A stretch of 22,650 nucleotides of DNA from a virus: IMG/VR virus record IMGVR_UViG_3300046683_000090, positions 1 through 22,650 of that record. One strand, written 5' to 3'. The notes beneath the pieces were generated by a model. That model was not told the DNA's origin. It saw only the letters and a program-made list of their open reading frames with translations, and searched no databases. Position numbers and translations under genes: made by a program. Within the stretch, counting starts at the first letter, position 1. Each line of letters begins with the position of its first letter. Below, one piece after another: positions 1-7,140 of the stretch.

Positions 1-1232
1 AGGCCGTTGTCGTAGCCGGTGCGATCGGCCTGCATGATCTTGCCGGCTTGCGTTCCGAAGAACATGTCGCCGCGCGACTTGACGAAGCAGGTGGCGTCCC
101 AGCCGACAAACCGCGCCCACGCGCCGGTAGCGGCGTTGACGACGGCGCAATACTGGTTGCCGGGATTACCGCCCGGCCACGTCACGAAAATGCCGCCATA
201 CTCGGTCCAGTTCAGCATGGTCCACGACCATTGCCGCTTGGCGTTGACTTCATCACGCCACATCGGACGGATCGGTCTCGTGATGGCTGCCAGCTCCAAT
301 TCTTCCGGCGTCTTGGTGATGGCGGCGCTGATCGGAATGATGCCGTCCACCGTGATGACCAGGAGATCTCCGCCCATCTGCATGCTGCAATTCATGCCCA
401 TCGGCGCGGAGATCTGGTAACGGCCTTCCTGCCGCCAGTTCGCGGCATTGGACGGATCGCTGCCGGTGAAGATCAGGACTTCGCCAAGGTCGGTGACGAA
501 GCAGCACTTGTCGTCGATGCCGTCGCCCGCGTCCAAACTCCATGTCGCGCCAAACAGCAGCTTGCCGCCATGACTTGCCGCGCCCGCCAGCGGGATCAGA
601 TTTATCTTTCCCTGAAACGCATTGGTCGGCAGGTACCATGCGTTCATGGTTCCGCCCTCAATGAAGAAGTAGCGGTTGCGATATTTCCAGACGTAAGTGA
701 GATTGTGCCCTGTTGCGCAGGACGGCGGCGGCGTGTAGCCGGGGGCGGGGTCGACGATGATCTGGCTGCCGTTGAACGTCGTCCACGTCGTGCCGTCGAA
801 GTGCAGCACATAATCGCCCGCCTCATTGCAGACCAGCATGTGGTCGCCGCTCAGATTGGCCAGCTGCGAGGCGACGTAATTGCCGGATGTCTGACCGCTC
901 TTGACCAGCACGGGCGCGGTGGCCGTGATGTCGTACAGTTTAGTGGCGTTACCGGCAAACATCTTGACGTTATTTCCGGATTGAAACGCGAAGGTGGAAA
1001 TAACCGGTGTCGTTTCCGGCAGCGTGGCCCACAGCACGCAGCCGCCGCGCAGCGACACACCCTTGAGCGTCGGCTTCCAGTTGTCGCAGACCAGCGCCGC
1101 GCCGGGCTGCATGAAGCTCTCGTTCTCATTGAGAATGAGGCCGCGCGTCGGCGCGGGAATAGTGGTTGTCTCAAGCTGCTGCACCGGCTGCCCCTGAGCC
1201 ATGCTGCGCTTGAAGAATTGGTGCATGCTCAT
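1..1232 (-). CDS. Tail nozzle / stabilisation-like protein (3' end outside window)
   Basis: An open frame of about 410 codons runs off the left edge without a stop. It starts with an ATG that overlaps the stop of the adaptor gene upstream (ATGA), so the two are probably translationally coupled. The protein begins MSMHQFFKRSMAQG. It is rich in beta-type repeats such as DGTTWTTFNG, NRYFFIEGGTMNAWYLP and VTDLGEVLIFTGSDPS. This pattern fits beta-propeller nozzle proteins of short-tailed phages (T7 gp12 or P22 gp10 type), which sit below the adaptor ring. Its place directly after the adaptor gene supports that role. The specific family is inferred from sequence style and gene order; no catalytic motif is expected or seen. 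The C-terminus cannot be assessed. Confidence 0.7.
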   Translation of the reverse strand, partial: MSMHQFFKRSMAQGQPVQQLETTTIPAPTRGLILNENESFMQPGAALVCDNWKPTLKGVSLRGGCVLWATLPETTPVISTFAFQSGNNVKMFAGNATKLYDITATAPVLVKSGQTSGNYVASQLANLSGDHMLVCNEAGDYVLHFDGTTWTTFNGSQIIVDPAPGYTPPPSCATGHNLTYVWKYRNRYFFIEGGTMNAWYLPTNAFQGKINLIPLAGAASHGGKLLFGATWSLDAGDGIDDKCCFVTDLGEVLIFTGSDPSNAANWRQEGRYQISAPMGMNCSMQMGGDLLVITVDGIIPISAAITKTPEELELAAITRPIRPMWRDEVNAKRQWSWTMLNWTEYGGIFVTWPGGNPGNQYCAVVNAATGAWARFVGWDATCFVKSRGDMFFGTQAGKIMQADRTGYDNG

Positions 1233-1963
1233 ATCGGTATGACCGGCTCGACGGGCGTTGCAAACGGATAGGAAACACGGTTGGCGGCAGAGATCGGCTG
1301 GCGGCCGATGATGATTGGAGCCGGCGCATCGTGCGCCATGACAAGGGCCAGCGCATCGCCGTAGGAACCAAGATCCTCGGCGTAGGGCGAGCCTTTTTGC
1401 GCCTTCCACTGCCACGTCATGCCCAGCTTCATCAGGCGCTCGTCGATGATAAAGCTGTCTCCGTCATTCATAAAGCGATCGCCAAAGCCGCCGCTGGTTA
1501 GCGCTACGCAGTTCTTGCCCATGTAGGCAAATCGGACCTGATCCGTAGGGACCAGGGTCGGCGCGACGGCGATGGTGTCGCCAATGCGTATCCACTCGCC
1601 GCGCGGGTCGATGTAATTGCGCGGCGCGCGCCGGCTCATCCATTCGTCAAGATCCGGAATAAACCGCAGCGGCGTCAGCGGCGACGAATTGCGCCAGATA
1701 TTGCTGGTCAGCAGCAGCCGCTTGCAGTCGGCGGGGAGGGGCACGGAGCTGGTGCCATCGCCGTTATCCGTACCCGCCAGTGAAACAGTCTTGCGCAGCT
1801 TGACCCAGTCGCGGGTGTCGTAGGAAATGCGCTGTACCGTTTCGTTGGCCAGCGCCAGCATTTCCTGCATGGTGCGATTGCCGACGATGTTGGAAAACAC
1901 GCTGGTCGGCATCATCACGCCCACCGTCGCGCATACGTCCTGCACCACCGTCAACAGGGTCAT
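1229..1963 (-). CDS. Head-tail adaptor (tail tubular A / SU10 adaptor-like)
   Basis: This 244-residue protein starts MTLLTVVQDVCATVGV. It shows the usual adaptor layout: an N-terminal helical region with LALANETVQRISYDTRDWVKL at about residues 36-56, then a beta region containing the VPLPADCKRLL segment. Later come TPLRFIPDLDEWMSRR and a helical C-terminal part where FIIDERLMKLGMTWQWK is typical. In short-tailed phages such proteins form a dodecameric ring that joins the portal to the tail nozzle. It lies one base after the preceding gene and overlaps the following nozzle-like gene by four bases. Length and position agree with the family. I cannot tell a T7 gp11-type from a P22 gp4-type or SU10-type adaptor by eye. 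Confidence 0.75.
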   Translation of the reverse strand: MTLLTVVQDVCATVGVMMPTSVFSNIVGNRTMQEMLALANETVQRISYDTRDWVKLRKTVSLAGTDNGDGTSSVPLPADCKRLLLTSNIWRNSSPLTPLRFIPDLDEWMSRRAPRNYIDPRGEWIRIGDTIAVAPTLVPTDQVRFAYMGKNCVALTSGGFGDRFMNDGDSFIIDERLMKLGMTWQWKAQKGSPYAEDLGSYGDALALVMAHDAPAPIIIGRQPISAANRVSYPFATPVEPVIPI

Positions 1964-1964
1964 G

Positions 1965-2672
1965 TCACGCCACCTTGTCCGGGCGACATTCCGTCGCCAT
2001 TCGCACCAGCGTCTTGCGGCTGTTCTTGCCCTGCGGCGGGAAGCCGGTATGCGTGGTGACGTACTCCTTGAGCTGGTCGTCGGTCATTCCGGCAAACTCG
2101 CCTTCATCGATCTCGCGAGATTTCTTCGCCTGCATGTCCTCCTCGAGCACGGCATTGCGGGCGCGCAACGCTTCCAGCTCGGCCTGCATCTGCTTGGTGG
2201 GAGCGGAAGCCTTACCCTCCTCGATGTAGGACATCGCCGCGTTCTTCATGTCCCGGCCGCCGGGGCCAAGGTTCTTCAGCTCGGCGCCCTCGACGTCAGC
2301 CAGCGCCTCGACGGTATAGATGTTCTGCGCCTTCAGTTCCGCTCGCCGGCCGTCGGTCAAAAACCGCGCATGCTCAAGCGGCGTTCCGCTCTTGGTCTGG
2401 GCGGCGGATGCCTTGAATTGGCGGTACTGATGCGAGAAGCGTTCCGCGTAGCTCTGCTTGACCTGCTCTCCGCTGTCGGGGTCGAGCACCCAGCGTGCGA
2501 ACTCGTTGGCGGGAAATACCTTGACGTCACGCGATCCCGGCGCGCGGATTTCGCACACCTCCATGTCGTCGAAGATCGGGCGACCCTCGGCAAGCGTCTT
2601 GGCGGCGTTCTTGACGGCGAAGTATTTGAACAGGACGACAAGTACGTCGTCTGGATCTCGATAGGCGGGCAT
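1965..2672 (-). CDS. Virion-region protein with HHH-like and LEM/HeH-like segments, unknown role
   Basis: I chose the ATG at 2672 (MPAYRDPDDVL, 235 residues) because GAAGGAAGGAAA stands just upstream. The in-frame ATG at 2711 has no ribosome binding site. The protein has an N-terminal region (DDVLVVLFKYFAVKNAAKTL) and a central helix-hairpin-helix-like stretch (TVEALADVEGAELKNLGPGG, about residues 121-140). A charged coiled-coil segment (QAELEALRARNAVLEEDMQA) follows, and then a C-terminal helix-extension-helix-like unit (MTDDQLKEYVTTHTGFPP). The latter two resemble small nucleic-acid-binding or connector folds. It sits between the capsid and adaptor genes, where head-completion or head-tail connector genes are often found. 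I do not recognise a named family. A hairpin in its leader may control translation. Confidence 0.75.
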   Translation of the reverse strand: MPAYRDPDDVLVVLFKYFAVKNAAKTLAEGRPIFDDMEVCEIRAPGSRDVKVFPANEFARWVLDPDSGEQVKQSYAERFSHQYRQFKASAAQTKSGTPLEHARFLTDGRRAELKAQNIYTVEALADVEGAELKNLGPGGRDMKNAAMSYIEEGKASAPTKQMQAELEALRARNAVLEEDMQAKKSREIDEGEFAGMTDDQLKEYVTTHTGFPPQGKNSRKTLVRMATECRPDKVA

Positions 2673-2779
2673 GGATATTTCCTTCCTTCTGGTTGAGGTC
2701 CGAAGCCGCATTCGCGGAAGGAAGGCATTTTACCTACACGTCTGCGGCTCCGGGTTACTCGACAAACCTGATAGTGGGA
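2673..2779 (-). promoter_or_regulatory. Intergenic leader with a hairpin that hides the ribosome binding site
   Basis: This gap separates the capsid gene from the next gene. On the transcribed strand CCTTCCTTC (2725-2717) is a perfect 9-base complement of GAAGGAAGG (2689-2681), which is the ribosome binding site of the gene starting at 2672. A small nested stem CCGC-GAAT-GCGG lies between the arms. In RNA this would close the ribosome binding site into a hairpin about 45 bases long. The sequence match is direct; the effect on translation is inference. It could lower expression of the downstream gene relative to the abundant capsid protein. Confidence 0.55.
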
Positions 2780-3799
2780 TCAGGCCGCCGGGTTGCTGTC
2801 GTACATGCGCCAGTTGAATAGCGGATTGGTTTGCGTGAGTTCTCCCATCCACCCAATGAACTGAGCTACCGCATCCTTGTCTATGGGCATCTGTCCGCCT
2901 TCATCGAACAGCTTGTCAAAATTTCTGTTGGGATGATAACGAAGCCGGAGTGTATCCGTATTGAGCCCAAAGGTAGTGTTCGCTGGCATGTTTGATCCGA
3001 TGCCGCCATCCAACACAATCTCGGCCCGCTTTCCACCGCCGATGTATTCGAGGGCACTAAAGCCCAATTTCCCAAGTGAGGTTTCATTCTGCTGCCTCTG
3101 GATGGCAATCGTCGCTGCGTCATACGCCGCGTAGTGCTCTGGCGACATGATCAGGAGATCAGCGTAGTCGCGACCGCGCGATTGCTTGGTCATCACATAG
3201 TTGAGCATCGGTCGGATAGTGGTCGAACTGACCTGCGTGGCACCCGACAGAAAACTGTTGGCGTCATAGAGCGCCGTGCGCCAGATCGTGGCGTTGGCAC
3301 GATCGATACCGCCGTACACGCCGGTGGTGTTCGCAATCGGCACTGCGGTGGCCAGCCCCGTGATCTGCTTGTTGCCGTTGGCGGTGCCGTCCGAATAGAT
3401 ACCCTGATCCATGGCATCTTCCAGCGCCTTCTCAGCGGCTTCCAGATATGACTGGAAAACATCGAGCAGCTGTGCATCGCCTTCGTTGTTGAGGATTTCC
3501 TGCATCGACAGGATGATAGGAACGACGACCATCTTCGGATCGAAGAACGCATCGTTGAACAGATCGATCGCAGGGTTGAGCAACTGATCGTATCCGGAAT
3601 ACCACTGCGCAGAATTTTTTCCTATCTGCAATGTCTGGCGAATTTTGGGACCGGAGTAAGTCTGCCAGAGGCCTTTTCTCTTCATCACCGCCAGCAGCGC
3701 ATTGTTGTTGCTGACGAGATCCTGATAGCCGGTCGAGCGGTCCTCGACGGCCATGCTTAAAATCTGCTGATAGGCAGCATTGGTTGTTACGTTGGGCAT
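2780..3799 (-). CDS. Major capsid protein
   Basis: This 339-residue protein starts MPNVTTNAAYQQILSMAVED, with GGAGAGG shortly before the ATG. It has the look of a phage coat subunit: an N-terminal arm, FDPKMVVVPIILSMQEILNNEG, a helix (LLDVFQSYLEAAEKALEDAMD, the spine-helix position), then DGTANGNKQITGLATAVP. LLIMSPEHYAAYDAATIA and the C-terminal RLRYHPNRNFD...QFIGWMGELTQTNPLFNWRM complete it. This matches major capsid proteins of short-tailed phages of proteobacteria, probably of the HK97 fold, which self-assemble around the scaffold. Length is normal for the family and no protease domain is fused. The scaffold-like gene directly upstream supports the call. Expression should be high. Confidence 0.9.
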   Translation of the reverse strand: MPNVTTNAAYQQILSMAVEDRSTGYQDLVSNNNALLAVMKRKGLWQTYSGPKIRQTLQIGKNSAQWYSGYDQLLNPAIDLFNDAFFDPKMVVVPIILSMQEILNNEGDAQLLDVFQSYLEAAEKALEDAMDQGIYSDGTANGNKQITGLATAVPIANTTGVYGGIDRANATIWRTALYDANSFLSGATQVSSTTIRPMLNYVMTKQSRGRDYADLLIMSPEHYAAYDAATIAIQRQQNETSLGKLGFSALEYIGGGKRAEIVLDGGIGSNMPANTTFGLNTDTLRLRYHPNRNFDKLFDEGGQMPIDKDAVAQFIGWMGELTQTNPLFNWRMYDSNPAA

Positions 3800-3825
3800 A
3801 GGCGCCTCTCCACTGTGGGTTCAGA

Positions 3826-5112
3826 TCAGTGCGATCCGTTCAAACGCGACATGGCGTTCTTGACGGCATCGCGTGCGGTTGGGCTGGCTTCCTTGGTTCG
3901 CCTCGACGCTCCGTTTGAGGGAGCCACGTCGGGATAACCGTGGATGGACCTGTCCGTGGGTCGGGTCTGAGCCGGTGTGGAGCGGGTCTGAGCCGCGTGT
4001 GTGGCAGGCTGGAGCCGGTCTGCCCTTCGATACGCTGTTTCGAGATCGAACCCCAACTTGAGTTCTTGCTCGATCAGCGTCCCCAATTCGTCAAATCGCG
4101 GATGGCTGTTGGCGAATTGATCGACAGCCGATCGCGTGTAGCTGAACTGCTGCTGAGTATGCATCTGTTGCAGGGTCTGTTTCAAGCCGGTAATTTCCTG
4201 ATGCAGCGCCCCGATCTGATGCTGGGCGGCGTTCTGCTGGTTGCCCTGCTTCATCATCGCGAGCTGTTCCGGCGACTGGCTCAGGACGTAGTAGGCGATG
4301 TCGCGCAGATCCGCCTTGCCGGTGCCGTCCGGTTTCTGGATGTTCAGGTTGCTGACGATGACGTCCAGCCCGCCGATCGGATCGGCGCGCAGCTTCTGCT
4401 CCATGGTGACGTAGTTATTGAGCGCCCGCTCCAGCGTGGTGCCGTGCTTGGTCGCCATCTCGTGGTATTGCTTGATCGGCTTGAAGGCGTCGATGTCGTT
4501 CTTGTAGTAGGTGTAGGCCTTGGTGAACTCGGACTGCCAGCGGTGGACGTCGCCGCGCACGCTTTCCGGGGTGTCGGCCCAGTCGCGCCGCGCCCGCTCG
4601 GAAATCCGCACCGGCGGCTCGGCGTAGGGCGCGTGCGGCGGTAACTGCTTGTATTTGCTTGGGGCATTCTGGGCATCTTGGGCGTGCCCAACTTGCCCGG
4701 TTTGCCCGTCCTGCCGCTGCCGGGGGGCAAATTGTCCCCTTTCGTTGCGGTCGCCCTTTGCCTGCGGCTGGTCGTCGGGCCGCTTCTTGAGATCCAGCTT
4801 GGGTGTCTCCTCGGGCGGCTGGTTATGACCCAGTCTGGCCTCCGCCGGCTTGGGCGCGCCCCGCTGGGCAGGCTTAACGTCCCGCGCCTTGGCGGGGTCG
4901 TTGGCGCGGTCGAACGCCTTCTGGATGGCCTCCCGCGCGCTCTCGGAGCGGCTTTGCGGGCGGTGCTCACTGCCCTTGAGATCGCCTACCGGCGCCGTGC
5001 CGGCCTGCGGCCCTACCGGGTTAGGCTGGTTGGTGGGGTTCTGGTTGATTTGCACCTCGTTGGAGGCGGACGGTGGCGCACCGCTCGGCGGCGCAACGGT
5101 GACGTCTGACAT
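3826..5112 (-). CDS. Scaffolding-like protein
   Basis: This 428-residue protein starts MSDVTVAPPSGAPPSASNEV with GGGAGAG upstream of the ATG. About the first 165 residues are Pro, Gln, Lys and Asp rich and probably disordered (NQNPTNQPNPVGPQAG, RLGHNQPPEETPKLD). The middle is helical (RARRDWADTPESVRGDVHRW, YYKNDIDAFKPIKQYHEMA). A coiled coil follows (HQIGALHQEITGLKQTLQQM), then a helical stretch ending in a basic tail (DAVKNAMSRLNGSH). Disordered N-terminus, central helices and basic C-terminal end are typical of scaffolds that guide capsid assembly, and the gene sits directly before the capsid gene. A small internal duplication in DNA (3962-3995) encodes repeated AQTR segments. An internal virion protein is the alternative. 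Confidence 0.75.
   Translation of the reverse strand: MSDVTVAPPSGAPPSASNEVQINQNPTNQPNPVGPQAGTAPVGDLKGSEHRPQSRSESAREAIQKAFDRANDPAKARDVKPAQRGAPKPAEARLGHNQPPEETPKLDLKKRPDDQPQAKGDRNERGQFAPRQRQDGQTGQVGHAQDAQNAPSKYKQLPPHAPYAEPPVRISERARRDWADTPESVRGDVHRWQSEFTKAYTYYKNDIDAFKPIKQYHEMATKHGTTLERALNNYVTMEQKLRADPIGGLDVIVSNLNIQKPDGTGKADLRDIAYYVLSQSPEQLAMMKQGNQQNAAQHQIGALHQEITGLKQTLQQMHTQQQFSYTRSAVDQFANSHPRFDELGTLIEQELKLGFDLETAYRRADRLQPATHAAQTRSTPAQTRPTDRSIHGYPDVAPSNGASRRTKEASPTARDAVKNAMSRLNGSH
3962..3995. repeat. Short direct repeat inside the scaffold-like gene
   Basis: CGGGTCTGAGCCG occurs twice (3962-3974 and 3983-3995) at a 21-base period. This keeps the reading frame and gives a repeated AQTR-type segment in the disordered C-terminal part of the scaffold-like protein. 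It looks like a local slippage duplication. Confidence 0.7.
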
Positions 5113-5199
5113 GGAACTCTCCCTTCAGTACGGACAGACTGTCCGTACTTTTACAACTTGCACTATTTTGCGCAGTTTTGCGCACAACTTGCACTATTT
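5113..5199. repeat. Intergenic palindrome plus nested direct repeats before the scaffold-like gene
   Basis: Positions 5127-5149 form a perfect palindrome with 11-base arms (AGTACGGACAG and CTGTCCGTACT) around one central base. Beside it ACAACTTGCACTATTT occurs twice (5153-5168 and 5184-5199), and between these copies TTTTGCGCA occurs twice (5166-5174 and 5176-5184). The second long copy runs into the last codons of the 48-residue gene. The block separates the small-gene cluster from the scaffold and capsid genes, so it may be an operator, RNA processing site or attenuator. I see no convincing promoter in it. The palindrome core reappears at 14134-14150. Confidence 0.75.
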
Positions 5200-5340
5200 G
5201 CGTTTTGCCGGTTTGGCGGCCTTGTCGGCGCGCTCAAACTCGCGCGCCACCTTCTGTGGAACTCCAACTTTTTTTGCAAACTTTGGATTATGCGCTGCGG
5301 CACGCATCAAGTTGCGCTGAGCCTTACTCTTGCTAGGCAT
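5194..5340 (-). CDS. Small basic conserved phage protein (48 aa)
   Basis: I chose the ATG at 5340 (MPSKSKAQRNLMRAAAHNPK) because GGGGAGGATGAG lies directly before it; a longer in-frame version lacks such a site. The 48-residue product is strongly basic, with FAKKVGVPQKVAREFERADK and a lysine-rich end. Very similar short proteins (pattern MPSKSxAQxxLMxAAAHNPxFAKKxGVPxxVAxEF) are common in phages of proteobacteria, often near structural genes. Their function is unknown to me. It follows the 106-residue gene by one base, so it belongs to that small-gene run. Nucleic-acid or virion binding is plausible from its charge but unproven. Confidence 0.8.
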   Translation of the reverse strand: MPSKSKAQRNLMRAAAHNPKFAKKVGVPQKVAREFERADKAAKPAKRK

Positions 5341-5341
5341 C

Positions 5342-5662
5342 TCATCCTCCCCTGACTTTGGCCACGGCTTTCCGGACCGCATTGATCCGCGCCTGCTTGG
5401 CTTCCTTGGTGCTCGATGCCCGCACCACTTTATGCGTCAGCTTCTCGGTTCCCACTTCCGTCAGCCCCAGCTGGCGGCCTACCCGGCGGAATGCGCTTTT
5501 GGACGTGTAGAACCTGCCATCGACCTGCTCGGTCGGCGGCATGATGTCGCTGATCACACCCGGCATCGGCAAATCGGAGCGTAAATCGAAGCACTCTTTT
5601 AATCGTGACGCCCTTTTCACGCGCCAGCGCCCCGGTTCAACTTCTTCCAGCTCGACGCTCAT
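5342..5662 (-). CDS. Small conserved phage protein, 106 aa
   Basis: The ATG at 5662 overlaps the stop of the upstream gene (ATGA), which I take as the true start; a much longer frame upstream is a shadow of another gene. The protein starts MSVELEEVEPGRWRVKRASR. It contains the segment GVISDIMPPTEQVDGRFYTSKSAFRRVGRQLGLTEVG, split here as GVISDIMPPTEQVDG (about residues 38-52) and RFYTSKSAFRRVGRQLGLTE (53-72). I recognise this as a conserved small-phage-protein pattern (ISDxM-P, G-x-Y/F-TSKS-x-FR, EVG) that usually stands near portal and scaffold genes. No function is known to me. The C-terminus is basic (KQARINAVRKAVAKVRGG). Confidence 0.78.
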   Translation of the reverse strand: MSVELEEVEPGRWRVKRASRLKECFDLRSDLPMPGVISDIMPPTEQVDGRFYTSKSAFRRVGRQLGLTEVGTEKLTHKVVRASSTKEAKQARINAVRKAVAKVRGG

Positions 5663-5853
5663 TTCGGGTGCTTGTCTCCGTTGGTTGCCACAACGAGGTA
5701 AACCACCGGTTGGCCGTAGGTCGTCACCTTGGTGACCGGCGACCCCTTGCCGGCCGCCGCCTCGGTCACTGCCCTGCCAAAACCCGGCATAGTTGCCGTC
5801 ACGTCCACCACGGGACGGCCGCCGCTGGCTACGGTCACCACTGGTTCCGCCAT
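5659..5853 (-). CDS. Small repeat-like phage protein, 64 aa
   Basis: A short gene starting MAEPVVTVASGGRPVVDVTA with CGGAG six bases before the ATG. The product has three or four imperfect beta-type units of the form GxPVxxVxxxG (GGRPVVDV, GFGRAVTEA, GKGSPVTKV, YGQPVVYLV). Similar tiny proteins with GxPVTxV repeats occur in the head-gene regions of many phages. It is flanked two bases from the upstream IPT/TIG gene and overlaps the next gene by four bases, so it is clearly inside the virion operon. Role unknown; a minor structural or capsid-surface protein is a guess. Confidence 0.75.
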   Translation of the reverse strand: MAEPVVTVASGGRPVVDVTATMPGFGRAVTEAAAGKGSPVTKVTTYGQPVVYLVVATNGDKHPK

Positions 5854-5855
5854 GG

Positions 5856-6305
5856 CTATCTCCGTTTGCGTTTAGTCGTGGTGGCGCCCACGGCCGTGAA
5901 CTCGAAATCAACCGGGTCGGAGGCTTCCGGCCCGTTCTTGACCTGCACCTCGACCACTACCGGCTCCGCCCACAGCGACGGCTTGACGCCGGTCGAGAGC
6001 GTCTTGGCGTCAGGGTCGAACGTCGTTGGCTCGTCGTGTCCGGCGAAGTGGATCACACTGTCACCGAAGAAGTTTTCCCCGGCGACCACCAGCGTGAAAT
6101 CAGGATCCCCGATCGCGCAGGCGTCCGGTTCGATCGACGTGATCGACGGCTTGGGCACCACCGTGCCCTGCGGCAGCGGCAGCGACACCGTCTGCGGCTC
6201 GTTGATGCTGCCAGTGAACGGAAACGCGGGCGGAGCAGGCTCCGCCGCCTTGGGTGCAACTTGCTGCGCGACTTCGTGCTCGTCGTTGTGTTTTTTCGTT
6301 GTCAT
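5856..6305 (-). CDS. IPT/TIG-type Ig-like domain protein, 149 aa
   Basis: The ATG at 6305 overlaps the stop of the preceding IPT/TIG gene (ATGA). The protein starts MTTKKHNDEHEVAQQVAPKA, a charged and probably flexible N-terminus. A single Ig-like domain follows from about residue 48, with PSITSIEPDACAIGDPDFTL, VVAGENFFGDSVIHFAGHDE and a last strand EPVVVEVQVKNGPEASDP. The pattern P-x-I-x-x-I-x-P with G-x-x-F and a final V-x-V-x-N-G is that of IPT/TIG domains. In phages such domains are often displayed on capsid or tail surfaces. The end is basic (TTTKRKRR). A capsid decoration role fits the location between portal and capsid genes but is inference. Confidence 0.8.
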   Translation of the reverse strand: MTTKKHNDEHEVAQQVAPKAAEPAPPAFPFTGSINEPQTVSLPLPQGTVVPKPSITSIEPDACAIGDPDFTLVVAGENFFGDSVIHFAGHDEPTTFDPDAKTLSTGVKPSLWAEPVVVEVQVKNGPEASDPVDFEFTAVGATTTKRKRR

Positions 6306-7129
6306 GTGAAGGTCCAGTTCTGCGTTGCGGTGGTGACGACACCACCGGTGATGACGTAGACCGGCCAAGTGCCCGCCGTAGCTCTCTTGGGCGTCGTCGC
6401 CGTGATGCTGGTCGCGGACACCCATGTCGTCGGATACGAAATACCGTTGACCCAGAGCACGCTCTGCCGGGTGAAACCGGTGCCGGTCGCCGTGCAGGTG
6501 CCGTTGCCGCCGCCAGAGGCGATCGAGGCGATCGAAGTCAACGTCGGGTTGGTGGCTGGCGACAAGCTCGAGGCGTGCAGGCTGTTGGGCGACACTGGCG
6601 CGCCGGCGTCGGTGGTGGCCTTCACCAGCACCGGCCCGGCACTCACCATCTTGTTGGTGTCGAGCGCATTGCCGCTCGGGTAGGTGTAGTTGACGTTGTT
6701 GGGTCCGGTGGACGACAGCTCCGTGCCTGCGCCTTCATGCGCGAGGCTGGTGCTTGCCGGGACCGTGCCGTTGGCAACGCCCGGCCAAGTGCCCGGCGTG
6801 CCTGCGGTCGATCCCGATGGGTTGCCGGTGCCGCCGGCGGTGTCCGCAGACCCCGACGCCAGTGCCGCCGTGTTGGTGGCAAACACGATGCCGGACGCCG
6901 CGCTGCCGTCATCGAAGAACGGCGGCGGGTTGACCACGGCAGACCACAGACCGGCTGGCGCGGGCGGTCCGCCACTGGAGCCGCCAGCGTTGGCGAGGCC
7001 AATGCCGACGTAGTTGAGATAGGTCAGCTTGGTGTAGTTGGGCACGTTGGGCGGCGTGGCGCCCGTGCAGGCCATATTTGTGGGCGGCGTCGGATTGGGC
7101 GCGGTCACGGTAGCTGCGGATTGGGCCAT
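6302..7129 (-). CDS. Gly/Ser/Thr-rich virion protein with C-terminal IPT/TIG domain
   Basis: The start at 7129 (MAQSAATVTAPNPTPPTNMA) has AGGAGAG upstream; in-frame extension further upstream lacks a site. The 275-residue product has a low-complexity Pro/Thr-rich N-terminus, then LTYLNYVGIGLANAGG and a WSAVVNPPPFFDDGSA segment. A middle region is rich in Gly, Ser and Thr, and a clear IPT/TIG-like domain occupies about residues 193-275. The domain shows PTLTSIASIASGGG, TATGTGF, VLWVNGISYPTTWVSATSIT and GTWPVYVITGGV. This suggests a surface-exposed adhesive or decorating protein. It precedes a second IPT/TIG gene with which it overlaps, so the pair may act together. No enzyme motif is visible. 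Confidence 0.8.
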   Translation of the reverse strand: MAQSAATVTAPNPTPPTNMACTGATPPNVPNYTKLTYLNYVGIGLANAGGSSGGPPAPAGLWSAVVNPPPFFDDGSAASGIVFATNTAALASGSADTAGGTGNPSGSTAGTPGTWPGVANGTVPASTSLAHEGAGTELSSTGPNNVNYTYPSGNALDTNKMVSAGPVLVKATTDAGAPVSPNSLHASSLSPATNPTLTSIASIASGGGNGTCTATGTGFTRQSVLWVNGISYPTTWVSATSITATTPKRATAGTWPVYVITGGVVTTATQNWTFT

Positions 7130-7140
7130 GCTTCTCTCCT

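Noticed and set aside
48-1271. Long plus-strand open frame opposite the nozzle-like gene
   Set aside because: It is antisense to a well-supported virion gene, has arginine/alanine-rich composition typical of G+C-rich shadow frames, and shows no recognisable domain.
1827-2696. 289-residue plus-strand frame opposite the adaptor and the 235-aa gene
   Set aside because: It spans two real minus-strand genes and their junction, and its composition is that of a shadow.
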